DNA from: Sulfitobacter sp.
GTDB lineage: Bacteria > Pseudomonadota > Alphaproteobacteria > Rhodobacterales > Rhodobacteraceae
Reading direction: 5' to 3'
NCBI GenBank assembly: GCA_029252045.1
Contig: JAQXCD010000020.1
Span: 62,001 to 126,000 of the forward strand
Length of the DNA stretch: 64,000 nt
The notes under the pieces are model-generated. The model was not told where the DNA came from. It made no database searches and saw only the letters and a program-made list of their open reading frames with translations. Numbering within the stretch: position 1 is the first letter of the stretch; each line of letters begins with the position of its first letter. This document shows positions 35,632-44,479 of the stretch, one piece after another. The translations under genes were made by a program, and so were the position numbers.

Positions 35632-37142
35632 TGGATGCGATCCTTTCAGGCCTCGCGACAGGCTTTTCCGTAGCACTTGACCCGTTCAACCTCATGCTGG
35701 TGCTGGTCGGCTGTTTCCTTGGCACACTCATTGGCGCCCTTCCGGGACTTGGCCCAATCAATGGCGTCGCAAACCTGCTTCCGATTGCCTATGGCCTTAA
35801 ATTCCCACCGGAAAGCGCGCTCATTTTGCTCGCCGGTATTTATTACGGCGCAGAATATGGCGGGCGCATTTCTTCGATCCTGCTGAACGTGCCCGGCGAT
35901 GCCAGCGCTGTCATGACAACCCTTGATGGCCATCCAATGGCCTTGCGCGGCGAAGCTGGCAAAGCTCTGTCTACCTTTGCTGTCGCAAGCTTTATCGGCG
36001 GCACAATTGCCGTTGTCCTTATGACGCTGTTTGGCCCGCTGCTCGCATCTGTCGCTGTTGGGTTTTCACCCGCGAACTACGTTGCCCTGATGGTCTTTGC
36101 ATTTGCATCTTTGGCCTCACTTGTGGGCAAAAGCACCGTCAAGACACTACTCGGCGCACTCATCGGCCTGATGCTGGCAACCATCGGGATCGACGCCAAT
36201 ACCGGCGTGCCGCGCTATACCTTCGGAATTCCCGATCTGCTTGCAGGTATTGATTTCCTGATTGTTGTGGTCGGCCTGTTCGGGATGGCCGAACTGATCC
36301 ATCTGGTGGAACAGCAAGTGAAGGGAACGCTCAAGTCCCTACCCGTCGATAAAAGCTTTGTGCAGGTCTCGGATATTATCAAACTGCGCTGGACGATCCT
36401 GCGGTCCTCTTTCATCGGCTTTATCATCGGCGTCTTGCCCGGCACGGGTGCTTCGGTCGCATCGGCGGTTGCTTATGGCACTGAAAAACGTCTGGCGGGG
36501 CCGGAGGAGGCAAAGAGCTTTGGCACCGGCAACATTCGCGGCCTTGCAGCCCCCGAAGCGGCAAACAATGCCGCGGCTGGCGGCGCGATGGTCCCAATGC
36601 TGACGCTTGGTATTCCGGGCTCGGGGACCACGGCAATTCTGCTCGGCGCACTTTTGATGTTCAACGTGCAGCCCGGCCCGCTGTTATTCACGCAAAAGCC
36701 CGAGATTGCATGGGGCCTTGTGGCCTCCATGTATATTGGCAACGTCGCCCTGCTGGTGATCAACTTGCCATTGGTTGGCCTGTTCGCACGCCTGCTGACA
36801 ATTCCCCAGCATTACCTGACGCCGCTGATTGCGATCCTTGCGTTCATTGGCATCTATACAATCGTCGGCAATCCGCATGATCTGTTCCTGATCACGGCCT
36901 TGGGCATATTTGGCTGGTTCCTGCGGAAGCTGGAGTTCTCTCTGGCTCCCGTCATCCTCGGATTTGTTTTGGGGTCGCTGTTCGAAAACAACCTGCGCCA
37001 GGCCTTGTCCATTTCGGGCGGCGACTGGGCAATCCTGACAGAGGACGGGACAAGTATTGTCCTCTATATACTTGCCTTCGCAGTGGTTTTTGCTCCTATT
37101 TGGCTGTCGCGAAGGGCGCGTCGTGCCGCTGCAGCTCAATAA
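35631..37142 (+). CDS. tctA: Tripartite tricarboxylate transporter large membrane subunit
   Basis: The 503-residue main transport subunit with about 12 membrane helices in two halves. Family signatures visible are LIGALPGLGPINGVANLLP (about 35-53), the highly conserved YYGAEYGGRISSILLNVPGDASAV (seen from about 72) and, in the second half, the related IIGVLPGTGASVASAVAYGTE and MVPMLTLGIPGSGTTAILL. Transport is proton- or sodium-coupled in characterised members. Its last 20 bases overlap the start of the AbrB-type gene. Confidence 0.95.
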   Translation: MDAILSGLATGFSVALDPFNLMLVLVGCFLGTLIGALPGLGPINGVANLLPIAYGLKFPPESALILLAGIYYGAEYGGRISSILLNVPGDASAVMTTLDGHPMALRGEAGKALSTFAVASFIGGTIAVVLMTLFGPLLASVAVGFSPANYVALMVFAFASLASLVGKSTVKTLLGALIGLMLATIGIDANTGVPRYTFGIPDLLAGIDFLIVVVGLFGMAELIHLVEQQVKGTLKSLPVDKSFVQVSDIIKLRWTILRSSFIGFIIGVLPGTGASVASAVAYGTEKRLAGPEEAKSFGTGNIRGLAAPEAANNAAAGGAMVPMLTLGIPGSGTTAILLGALLMFNVQPGPLLFTQKPEIAWGLVASMYIGNVALLVINLPLVGLFARLLTIPQHYLTPLIAILAFIGIYTIVGNPHDLFLITALGIFGWFLRKLEFSLAPVILGFVLGSLFENNLRQALSISGGDWAILTEDGTSIVLYILAFAVVFAPIWLSRRARRAAAAQ

Positions 37143-38148
37143 GTTGAAACCACATCTGGCTGCCCTCGCCATTGGCGGGGGCGGTGCTGTTTTGGCACTT
37201 GGCGTTGGTCTACCAGCCGCGGCCCTGATCGGATCCGCTCTTGCAGTTGCAGTGGCCGCACTGACGCCGGTGTCGCTGGCCGTACATCAACGCCTGCGCG
37301 ACCTGGCGTTTTGCGTGATCGGCGTCTCCTTGGGAGCCGGCGTCGAGGCAGAAGCCCTGAGCCAGATTGGCGCTTGGTCCGTCAGCCTCCTCATGTTGCT
37401 GGTCAGCCTCGGGGTCACGCTTTTTGCGGGTGCGCTTTTGCTGGAACGGTATTTCGGGATGGACAAAAGCACTGCCATTCTCGCAACAAGTCCGGGCACA
37501 ATGACAAACGCGCTGGCCATTGCGCTGGAAGGACGCGGCGACGCGACGACAATCCTGATCTTGCAAATGATCCGCTTGCTTGTCCTCGTGTCGGTTGTGC
37601 CGCCCGTCGCCATGCTGCTGGATGCAGACGCAAGCCTCTCGGCAAAGGCCTCCATGGACATCCTGCCGCTTGCGCTGCTTGTCTCGACAGCACTTGCTTT
37701 GGGGTTGTGGGGGTCACGCAGGGGCATTCCTGCGGCGGGTTTGCTGTTCGGGATGGTCCTGAGCGCTGGAGCCCATGTTGTGGGTCTGGCGCAAGGGCCT
37801 GCACCCGTCTGGGCGGTTAACGCAAGCTTTGTCATTACCGGCGCGGCATTGGGTGCAAGGCTGACGTCGGTCAAAGCCTCCACGCTGTTGCACTTGTCGG
37901 GCGCAGGGCTCTTGCTGGTGGCATCGGCGGTCGCAGTGTCGCTATGCTTCACCGGAATGACCCACGTCTTGACAGGATTGCCAATTGCCCAAATCTGGAT
38001 CGCATTTGCCCCCGGAGGGGTCGAAGCCATGGCTGCAATCGGTTTGGCTTTGGGCTATGACCCTGCCTATATCGCCATACACCATTTCGCCCGTATTCTG
38101 ATACTGATTGTCATCGTTCCAATCAGCCTAAAGCGCTTTGTTCCGTGA
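37123..38148 (+). CDS. AbrB-family membrane protein (AbrB duplication)
   Basis: A 341-residue inner-membrane protein with about ten helices made of two similar halves, matching the AbrB duplication family (named for E. coli AbrB, a putative regulator of aidB; not Bacillus AbrB). Signatures are LRDLAFCVIGVSLGAGVEAEALS (first half) and the conserved TSPGTMTNALAIALE near residue 123, with LPIAQIWIAFAPGGVEAMAAIG in the second half (FAPGG). The GTG at 37123 lies inside tctA with GAAGGG in front; a frame from 37057 would overlap by 86 bases. AbrB genes often follow tctCBA, suggesting a shared substrate or export function. Confidence 0.88.
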   Translation: MPLQLNKLKPHLAALAIGGGGAVLALGVGLPAAALIGSALAVAVAALTPVSLAVHQRLRDLAFCVIGVSLGAGVEAEALSQIGAWSVSLLMLLVSLGVTLFAGALLLERYFGMDKSTAILATSPGTMTNALAIALEGRGDATTILILQMIRLLVLVSVVPPVAMLLDADASLSAKASMDILPLALLVSTALALGLWGSRRGIPAAGLLFGMVLSAGAHVVGLAQGPAPVWAVNASFVITGAALGARLTSVKASTLLHLSGAGLLLVASAVAVSLCFTGMTHVLTGLPIAQIWIAFAPGGVEAMAAIGLALGYDPAYIAIHHFARILILIVIVPISLKRFVP

Positions 38149-38183
38149 CAGTTGAGCCGGCACGATGCCGCGCGTGCCCCATA

Positions 38184-38212
38184 AAAAAGGCGGGAGTGAT
38201 GCCCCCGCCCGA
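38184..38212 (-). terminator. Intrinsic terminator for the small reverse-strand gene
   Basis: Reading the reverse strand, GGGCGGG then a short loop and CCCGCC are followed by a run of six T residues (38184-38189 as A on the plus strand). It lies 20 bases after the original stop codon of the small gene at 38233-38358, which supports that this gene is or was expressed. Confidence 0.75.
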
Positions 38213-38232
38213 AGTTCCCAGCTGAACTTGAA

Positions 38233-38358
38233 TTACTTCTTTTTGCGCTCAACCAGCCCTGTCAGCGTCACCACTTTGGCGGCTTACATTTGGGCTGTGG
38301 CAACCGCTTTTACACGGCGTTTCGCTTGTTTATCTTTGTTGGAGCGCTTGTCGCCCAT
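38233..38358 (-). pseudogene. Small lysine-rich protein with an internal stop
   Basis: From the ATG at 38358 (AAGGT upstream) the frame reads MGDKRSNKDKQAKRRVKAV then ATAQM, then TAA (38284-38286). The same frame continues immediately with AAKVVTLTGLVERKKK and a stop at 38233-38235, followed at once by a proper terminator. The full product would have 41 residues, rich in lysine and arginine, of the kind found in many roseobacters next to no particular partner. The first 24 residues could still be made. Function unknown. Confidence 0.5.
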
Positions 38359-38535
38359 GGTCGTTGACCTTTTAACAGTTGATGGCACCGACACCACGTC
38401 AGCGCCTGTTTTCAGCGTGCGCCTGAACAGGCCCATAATCTGGCAGATTTTCGACAGAGGCGCCAAAATACGACATCACCACACAAAGCAGGCCTCAGAA
38501 GCACTCCACTCGGTGGTTTTCTGCCTACGACATAT

Positions 38536-38551
38536 TGTAAATTGTTTTACA
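38536..38551. promoter_or_regulatory. TGTAAA-N4-TTTACA dyad upstream of prpE
   Basis: A perfect 6-bp inverted repeat separated by TTGT, about 85 bases before the prpE ATG, in an otherwise A/T-rich promoter segment. Candidate operator of a dimeric regulator; the matching protein is not in the window. Confidence 0.4.
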
Positions 38552-38635
38552 TGAGCGTCCTTCCTTTGCGCATTCCACTTGCCGCCCTGCTGTCTATAAG
38601 CCTAACACTTTGCCAACAACTCGGGAGGACGACAC

Positions 38636-40528
38636 ATGGGATACGCAGAGGTTTACAAAGCCGCACAGGAAAATCCAGAGCAGTTCTGGCTGGAGCAGGC
38701 ACAGGCCATCGACTGGGTCGAAGCACCCAAGCAGGCGCTGTTTGATAAAAGTCGTAATCTTTACGAATGGTATGCGGATGCAAAGGTGAACGGCTGCTAC
38801 AACGCCGTGGACCGCCATGTTGCAAACGGCCGCGCCGATCAGGCCGCCATCATCCACGACAGCCCCATCACCGGCACCAAAGAAACGATTACCTTTGCCC
38901 AGCTGCAAACCCGTGTCGCCGCCCTTGCCGGCGCGCTGGTGGCCCAAGGCGTGACCAAAGGCGACCGCGTCATTATCTATATGCCCATGGTTCCCGAAGC
39001 GATCGAAGCGATGCTAGCCTGCGCGCGCATCGGTGCCGTGCATTCGGTTGTGTTTGGCGGATTCGCCGCAAACGAGCTGGCTGTGCGCATTGACGATTGC
39101 ACACCCAAAGCCATCATCGCTGCCTCCTGCGGGTTGGAGCCGAACCGCGTGGTACATTACAAACCCCTGCTGGATGGCGCGATTGATCTCGCGACCCATA
39201 AACCCGACGCCTGCATCATCCTGCAACGCAAACAGGAAACCTGCGATCTGGTAGAGGGCCGCGATATCGAGTGGGAAGCCGCCAAAGCCCTTGGCACCCC
39301 AGCCGATTGTGTGCCGGTTGAAGGCAACCACCCCGCCTATATCCTCTACACCTCCGGCACCACAGGTGCGCCCAAAGGCGTGGTGCGCCATACCGCCGGC
39401 CATCTGGTGGCGCTGAACTGGACGATGAAAAACATCTACAACGTCGATCCGGGTGATGTCTTCTGGGCGGCGTCCGATGTGGGTTGGGTTGTCGGCCACA
39501 GCTATATCGCCTACGGTCCGCTGATCCACGGCAACACCACTGTTGTGTTTGAGGGCAAGCCCGTCGGCACCCCTGATGCCGGCACCTTCTGGCGGGTGAT
39601 CGCCGAGCATAACGTGCGTAGCTTTTTCACCGCGCCAACTGCCATCCGTGCCGTAAAACGCGAAGACCCCAAAGGTCTGGAAGTTGGCAAATACGACCTC
39701 AGCGGCCTGCGCGCCCTCTATCTGGCGGGCGAACGTGCGGACCCTGATACCATCATCTGGGCGCAAAACGTGCTGGGCAAACCTGTCTATGATCACTGGT
39801 GGCAGACCGAAACCGGATATACCATCGCGGGCAACCCTGCCGGACTGGAAGCACTGCCAGTCAAGATCGGCTCTCCCACCGTGCCGATGCCGGGCTATAA
39901 CGTGCAAATCCTCGACGAGGCAGGCCACCCGATGCCCGCGGGCGAAATGGGCGCAATCGCCATCAAACTGCCCCTGCCCCCCGGCACCCTGCCAACGCTC
40001 TGGAACGCCGAAGACCGTTTCCGCAAAAGCTATCTGTCGCATTTCCCCGGATATTATGAGACCGGCGATGCAGGCATGGTCGACGAAGACGGCTACCTTT
40101 ATATCATGGCGCGCACCGATGACGTGATCAACGTCGCAGGCCACCGCCTGTCTACGGGCGCGATGGAAGAAGTGCTCGCAGGGCACCCCGATGTGGCTGA
40201 ATGCGCTGTGATCGGCGTTGCTGATCCGCTCAAGGGTCAGGCACCGATAGGCTTTGTCTGCCTCACCAAAGGTGTAGACCGCCCCCACGCCGAGATCACC
40301 GCAGAATGTGTGAAACGCATCCGCGACCAGATCGGCCCCGTTGCCGCCTTCAAACTGGCGCTGGTGGTGGACCGTCTGCCCAAGACACGTTCGGGCAAAA
40401 TCCTGCGCGCAACGATGGTCAAAATCGCCGACAGCGAGCCGTTCAAACAACCCGCCACCATCGACGATCCCGCCGTTCTGGACGAGATCAAAGTGGCCCT
40501 TCAGGCGATAGGCTACGCCAAGGACTGA
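38636..40528 (+). CDS. prpE: Propionyl-CoA/acetyl-CoA synthetase
   Basis: An AMP-forming ligase that activates propionate (or acetate) to its CoA ester. The 630 residues match PrpE (about 630) better than acetyl-CoA synthetase (about 650). The P-loop is YILYTSGTTGAPKGVVRH (about 238-255), the aromatic substrate-pocket motif DHWWQTETGYTIAG (about 384-397) carries tryptophan pairs typical of short-chain ligases, RTDDVINVAGHRLSTGAMEE (about 493-512) follows, and the acetylatable lysine lies in KTRSGKILRATM near residue 590. A GGGAGGA ribosome site precedes the ATG. In roseobacters propionyl-CoA feeds the ethylmalonyl/methylmalonyl routes and DMSP catabolism. Confidence 0.92.
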   Translation: MGYAEVYKAAQENPEQFWLEQAQAIDWVEAPKQALFDKSRNLYEWYADAKVNGCYNAVDRHVANGRADQAAIIHDSPITGTKETITFAQLQTRVAALAGALVAQGVTKGDRVIIYMPMVPEAIEAMLACARIGAVHSVVFGGFAANELAVRIDDCTPKAIIAASCGLEPNRVVHYKPLLDGAIDLATHKPDACIILQRKQETCDLVEGRDIEWEAAKALGTPADCVPVEGNHPAYILYTSGTTGAPKGVVRHTAGHLVALNWTMKNIYNVDPGDVFWAASDVGWVVGHSYIAYGPLIHGNTTVVFEGKPVGTPDAGTFWRVIAEHNVRSFFTAPTAIRAVKREDPKGLEVGKYDLSGLRALYLAGERADPDTIIWAQNVLGKPVYDHWWQTETGYTIAGNPAGLEALPVKIGSPTVPMPGYNVQILDEAGHPMPAGEMGAIAIKLPLPPGTLPTLWNAEDRFRKSYLSHFPGYYETGDAGMVDEDGYLYIMARTDDVINVAGHRLSTGAMEEVLAGHPDVAECAVIGVADPLKGQAPIGFVCLTKGVDRPHAEITAECVKRIRDQIGPVAAFKLALVVDRLPKTRSGKILRATMVKIADSEPFKQPATIDDPAVLDEIKVALQAIGYAKD

Positions 40529-40537
40529 CCCAACAAA

Positions 40538-40569
40538 AAAAGCGGCCCCCCGATTGGAGGGCCGCTTTC
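40538..40569. terminator. Bidirectional terminator between prpE and csbD
   Basis: AAAGCGGCCCCCC and GGAGGGCCGCTTT form a long stem around GATT, preceded by an A run and followed by TTTCATTT. The A- and T-flanked stem can end both prpE (plus) and the csbD gene (minus), which converge here. Confidence 0.85.
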
Positions 40570-40586
40570 ATTTGGCTTAACCGGAT

Positions 40587-40787
40587 TTACCCGACTTTGG
40601 CGGCAAACTTGTCGACTTGTTTCTCGGCCTCGTCTTTGGCGATGCCGTATTTAGCCTGAATCTTGCCATCCAGCTGATCACGATCCCCTTCAGCTTCCAG
40701 AATGTCGTTATCTGTCAGATCACCCCATTCTTCTTTGACCTTGCCGGTCATCTGCTTCCAATTGCCTTTTACTGTATCCCAGTTCAT
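40587..40787 (-). CDS. CsbD family stress-response protein
   Basis: A 66-residue hydrophilic protein matching CsbD: it opens MNWDTVKGNWKQMTGKVKEEW, with the DLTDNDILEAEGDRDQLDGKI segment, and ends IAKDEAEKQVDKFAAKVG. Family members are sigma-B or general-stress induced in Bacillus; the molecular role is unknown. The ATG at 40787 has a textbook AAGGAGAT site, so I prefer it to the slightly longer frame. It ends at the shared terminator with prpE. Confidence 0.93.
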   Translation of the reverse strand: MNWDTVKGNWKQMTGKVKEEWGDLTDNDILEAEGDRDQLDGKIQAKYGIAKDEAEKQVDKFAAKVG

Positions 40788-40899
40788 CACGGATCTCCTT
40801 TGGTTCAATCAGTGCCGATGCATCCATTTAAAGGGTCGCTCCCTCGCATCTGCTTATGGATAGAACCCGCCACCGGTCCGATTTGTTCCAAAAAAGAAT

Positions 40900-41661
40900 T
40901 CAGGTGAACTGCTCTGCGATTAAACGCTCGTCCAGTCCGTGGCCCGGATCAAACAGGATCTTATGAACAATGCTCGGCTCTGAGCGTATCTCGACCGAGG
41001 CAACATCGCGGTAGCTGGTGCCATCGGCATCGGCCATCACAGGGCGTTTTTCAGGCTCCTGCACATCAAACCGGACAACCGCCGTTTTGGGCAACAATGC
41101 ACCACGCCAGCGCCGTGGCCGGAAGGCGGCCACCGCGGTCAGCGCCAGCACATCCGCCCCGATGGGCAGGATGGGCCCATGCGCGGAATAGTTATACGCG
41201 GTAGAGCCCGCAGGCGTGGCAACCAACGCACCATCACAAATCAACTCCTGCATGCGCAGCCGCCCGTCGACCGTGATTTGCAACTTCGCCGCTTGTGGGC
41301 CTTGGCGCAACAAAGCGACCTCGTTCAACGCAAGCGAATGCGACTCATGCCCGTCCGTATGAATGGCCTTCATCGACAGCGGGTTAATCACCGCCTCTTC
41401 CGCCGCTGCAAGGCGCGCCCGCAGATCACTCTCGACATAAGCGTTCATCAAAAAGCCGATTGTGCCACGGTTCATCCCGTAGACAGGTGCCGGCAAATGC
41501 TGGGTCTCATGCAACGTCTGCAACATAAACCCATCGCCACCCAACGCGACAATCACATCCGCATCCTCGGCCGACACATCCCCGTACCGCCCGATCAACG
41601 CGGCACGCGCCGTCTGCGCGATGGGCGCACGGCTTGCTAAAAAGGCAATCTTTTGAGGCAT
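40900..41661 (-). CDS. nadK: NAD kinase
   Basis: Phosphorylates NAD to NADP, the only known route to NADP. The 253 residues include the catalytic GGDGFMLQ motif ([17 protein letters not shown], about 38-54), [13 protein letters not shown] (the NE/D-like substrate loop), [23 protein letters not shown] (about 144-166; conserved NAD kinase signature) and MADADGTSY. Start at ATG 41661 because GGAAAC precedes it and it gives the family N terminus [13 protein letters not shown]. Divergent from glyA across 216 bases that hold both promoters; I saw no riboswitch-like structure there. Confidence 0.95.
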   Translation of the reverse strand: MPQKIAFLASRAPIAQTARAALIGRYGDVSAEDADVIVALGGDGFMLQTLHETQHLPAPVYGMNRGTIGFLMNAYVESDLRARLAAAEEAVINPLSMKAIHTDGHESHSLALNEVALLRQGPQAAKLQITVDGRLRMQELICDGALVATPAGSTAYNYSAHGPILPIGADVLALTAVAAFRPRRWRGALLPKTAVVRFDVQEPEKRPVMADADGTSYRDVASVEIRSEPSIVHKILFDPGHGLDERLIAEQFT

Positions 41662-41877
41662 GTTGTTTCCGATCCGCGCCACTTTCTACCCAGAGAACCA
41701 CAATATTCCCCGACGCACCAGCACCCCGCATCCAAACACCGCCCAACACGAAAAAGAGGGATGCACAGGCGGCGCGGCGCATCTATCACATGGCCAGTCG
41801 TTTTCACATCTTCACCATGCCGCGCGTTTCCGATACGAAACACCGTAATGGAACACCACGCTCAAGGAGCACTGCCA

Positions 41878-43167
41878 ATGTCGTCATCCACTACAGATTT
41901 CTTCACCCGCTCGCTGGCCGATACAGACCCTGCAATTGCAGACGCAACCAAGCTTGAGCTGGGCCGCCAGCGCAACGAGATCGAGCTGATCGCCTCCGAG
42001 AACATCGTCTCTGCCGCCGTGATGGAAGCGCAGGGCAGTGTGATGACCAACAAATACGCCGAAGGCTATCCGGGCCGCCGCTATTATGGCGGGTGCCAGT
42101 TTGTCGACATCGCCGAACAGTTGGCGATTGACCGCGCCTGCGAGCTGTTCGCCTGTGGCTTTGCCAACGTCCAGCCCAACTCCGGCTCCCAAGCGAATCA
42201 GGGTGTGTTCCAGGCGCTCTTGCAGCCCGGCGACACCATCCTCGGCATGTCGCTGGATGCAGGTGGCCACCTGACCCACGGTGCAGCGCCAAACCAGTCC
42301 GGCAAATGGTTCAACGCCATCCAGTACGGTGTAAAACGCGAAGACAACCTGCTCGACTATGATCAGGTTCAGGCACTGGCTACCGAGCATCAGCCGAAGA
42401 TGATCATCGCCGGCGGCTCCGCCATTCCGCGCCAGATCGACTTTGCCCGCATGCGCGAAATCGCCGACAGCGTGGGCGCCTACCTGCATGTCGACATGGC
42501 CCACTTCGCCGGTCTTGTCGCAGCGGGAGAGCATCCATCCCCCTTCCCGCACGCCCATGTTGCCACCACAACAACGCATAAAACCCTGCGCGGCCCGCGC
42601 GGCGGCATGATCCTCACCAATGACGAGGCGCTGGCGAAGAAGTTTAACTCCGCCATCTTCCCAGGCATCCAAGGCGGCCCGCTGATGCACGTCATCGCCG
42701 CCAAGGCCGTGGCCTTCGGCGAAGCACTCCAGCCGTCGTTCAAAACCTACATCAAACAGGTCATCATCAACGCCCAAGCCCTCTCCGACCAGCTGATCAA
42801 AGGCGGTCTGGATACCATCACCCACGGCACCGACACCCACGTTGTACTGGTGGACCTGCGCCCCAAAGGCGTGACAGGCAACATCGTGGACAAGGCCCTT
42901 GGCCGTGCGCACATCACCTGCAACAAAAACGGCGTGCCGTTTGACCCCGAAAAGCCGACCGTAACCTCCGGCATCCGCCTCGGCTCCCCTGCGGGCACCA
43001 CGCGCGGGTTCGGCGAGACCGAGTTCCGCCAGATCGCCGACTGGATCATCGAAGTCATCGACGGCCTTGCCACCAACGGCGAAGAAGGCAACGCAGCCGT
43101 TGAGGCCAAGGTGAAAGCCGAAGTAGAAGCCATGTGCGCCCGCTTCCCGATCTACCCCAACCTGTAA
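41878..43167 (+). CDS. glyA: Serine hydroxymethyltransferase
   Basis: PLP enzyme interconverting serine and glycine with tetrahydrofolate, the main source of one-carbon units. The 429 residues match the family (E. coli 417). Signatures: [20 protein letters not shown] (about 34-53), [19 protein letters not shown] (about 60-78), [15 protein letters not shown] (about 96-110), and the PLP lysine in [19 protein letters not shown] (about 223-241). ATG at 41878 has AAGGAG upstream; the longer frame upstream lies in the promoter region. Followed by a strong terminator. Confidence 0.97.
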   Translation: MSSSTTDFFTRSLADTDPAIADATKLELGRQRNEIELIASENIVSAAVMEAQGSVMTNKYAEGYPGRRYYGGCQFVDIAEQLAIDRACELFACGFANVQPNSGSQANQGVFQALLQPGDTILGMSLDAGGHLTHGAAPNQSGKWFNAIQYGVKREDNLLDYDQVQALATEHQPKMIIAGGSAIPRQIDFARMREIADSVGAYLHVDMAHFAGLVAAGEHPSPFPHAHVATTTTHKTLRGPRGGMILTNDEALAKKFNSAIFPGIQGGPLMHVIAAKAVAFGEALQPSFKTYIKQVIINAQALSDQLIKGGLDTITHGTDTHVVLVDLRPKGVTGNIVDKALGRAHITCNKNGVPFDPEKPTVTSGIRLGSPAGTTRGFGETEFRQIADWIIEVIDGLATNGEEGNAAVEAKVKAEVEAMCARFPIYPNL

Positions 43168-43187
43168 ACGCAGGCAGATGATTGCGC

Positions 43188-43219
43188 AAAGGCCCCGACA
43201 GCAATGCTCGGGGCCTTTT
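43188..43219 (+). terminator. Intrinsic terminator of glyA
   Basis: AAAGGCCCCGA and TCGGGGCCTTTT pair around a short loop (CAGCAATGC), followed by TTTTC. It begins about 20 bases after the glyA stop. Confidence 0.85.
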
Positions 43220-43395
43220 CTGTCCCGTGCCAAAGGTCCGGTTTGCGGGACTTTCCGGACCTTAGCTGCGGACGCACGAATGGCTGGTTTCGATGGATTG
43301 CGACAGGTCTATGCAGTCGCTATTCGGCGTTTCGCAGCGTCGGAGCTTAAGTTGCATTAGAAGGTCTCGAGTTGCTTCCATCCGGGCTCAAAGGT

Positions 43396-44280
43396 TCAGA
43401 TCCTGCTAAGCCGCCAGTCCGCAAAAAGGTTGGACTTTCGTGAAAATGTTTCAGTATCGAATCCCGCAAATAGTCCGTCCTGGGTGACGAGAACGGTCCG
43501 CCAACCCCGGGTAGCGGCACCTAAGATATCAGTGTGCAGTGTGTCTCCACACATCGCAATTCGGTTCGCTGGGACGCCAGGTAGCGTCGATTCTATGAGG
43601 TCATAAACCTCGGGGAACGGCTTTCCAAAGAACCTGACCCTTTCGGGAAAAACGTCCGCGATCAAATGACCGAAGTGTCCAGGTTCAAGGGAAAACCCAT
43701 CGTCGCGGGGGGCGGCTAAATCAGCGTTGCCAATATAAAGGTCGCGCGGGCGGTTTTGCATGGCTGCCACTAAGAGCTTCTGTCGTTCAGGCGTCCATGC
43801 CGCTGTGGACAGGAATAGGAAACTGTCGGCTGTCTCGTAGTCTGTTTCATTATCCCCCAAACGCACTGCGTCAGGGGGTAGGTCAGTGAGCAAATCCTCG
43901 TCAGCAGTAATGACACCCCAACGGCATTTGGTCAGGTGAGCCAGCGTCGCCTCGCGGCTTGTGATGATTTCTTCGTCTGCAAGTGTCAGCCCTAGGCGTT
44001 TGAACTTTGCAATCGCACCGCTGCGATCATAGCTTGCCGCGTTTGTTAGAATACGAATAGCGCAACCTCTTGCCCGCAACTGGTCCAACCTAAGGTCCGC
44101 CCCCGGAATCAAAGTTTCACCAACATTCAACACGCCAAAGGCATCAAAAACAAAAGCATCAACGTCGTCAGCGATGTCCAACAAGGAGGAGATGTCTTGC
44201 GATTCTGAAAGCGCGGTCGTTTCGGGAAAACGAATACGAACTTCTTGATATCTATCAAAAATTGTTTGTGTCGTAAGCAT
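43396..44280 (-). CDS. HAD-superfamily class IIA phosphatase-like protein
   Basis: A 294-residue NagD-type (cap C2) haloacid dehalogenase-fold protein. The nucleophile region is DAFVFDAFGVLNVGETLIPG (about 35-54), motif II is IRILTNAASYDRSG (threonine followed by N-A), motif III the FFGKPFPEVYDL lysine, and motif IV AMCGDTLHTDILGAA. In motif I the second aspartate of DxD is a phenylalanine (FDAFG), as in some IIA members that have DxW. Start at 44280 has GGGGAC upstream. Divergent from the DeoR/Ugp cluster and of similar composition, it is a candidate to remove phosphate from the imported ester's product, such as glycerol 3-phosphate. Confidence 0.85.
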   Translation of the reverse strand: MLTTQTIFDRYQEVRIRFPETTALSESQDISSLLDIADDVDAFVFDAFGVLNVGETLIPGADLRLDQLRARGCAIRILTNAASYDRSGAIAKFKRLGLTLADEEIITSREATLAHLTKCRWGVITADEDLLTDLPPDAVRLGDNETDYETADSFLFLSTAAWTPERQKLLVAAMQNRPRDLYIGNADLAAPRDDGFSLEPGHFGHLIADVFPERVRFFGKPFPEVYDLIESTLPGVPANRIAMCGDTLHTDILGAATRGWRTVLVTQDGLFAGFDTETFSRKSNLFADWRLSRI

Positions 44281-44467
44281 GCTGTCCCCGATCTTTTTAG
44301 CAGTATTTTCGTAAACTTCTTGACCCAAGGGTATTGGCTGGGATGGGCTGCGTAAACACCAAAACAACATTTTTAATCCGATATAGCCGCGAAATTGGCG
44401 CTATCTCCAAAACTTTTTGTTGTTTTGTTGCTTTTTGCGACCTAACGTTAAGAGAGAAATGAGATTC

Positions 44468-44478
44468 GGGGGGGGGGG
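44468..44478 (+). repeat. 11-G homopolymer tract at the deoR start
   Basis: Eleven consecutive G residues lie two bases before the ATG at 44480. They either form the ribosome-binding region of that start, or, if translation begins at the ATG at 44459, they lie inside the coding sequence as four glycine codons. Tracts of this length are prone to slippage during replication. Confidence 0.85.
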
Positions 44479-44479
44479 A

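Noticed and set aside
39014-40450. 478-codon reverse frame inside prpE
   Set aside because: Antisense to prpE, with shadow-like composition and no ribosome site.
41662-41877. Riboswitch ahead of glyA
   Set aside because: I looked for paired glycine- or SAM-type helices in the 216-base leader and saw no convincing conserved core.
41884-43233. 449-codon reverse frame inside glyA
   Set aside because: Antisense to glyA; no start signal and no recognisable family.
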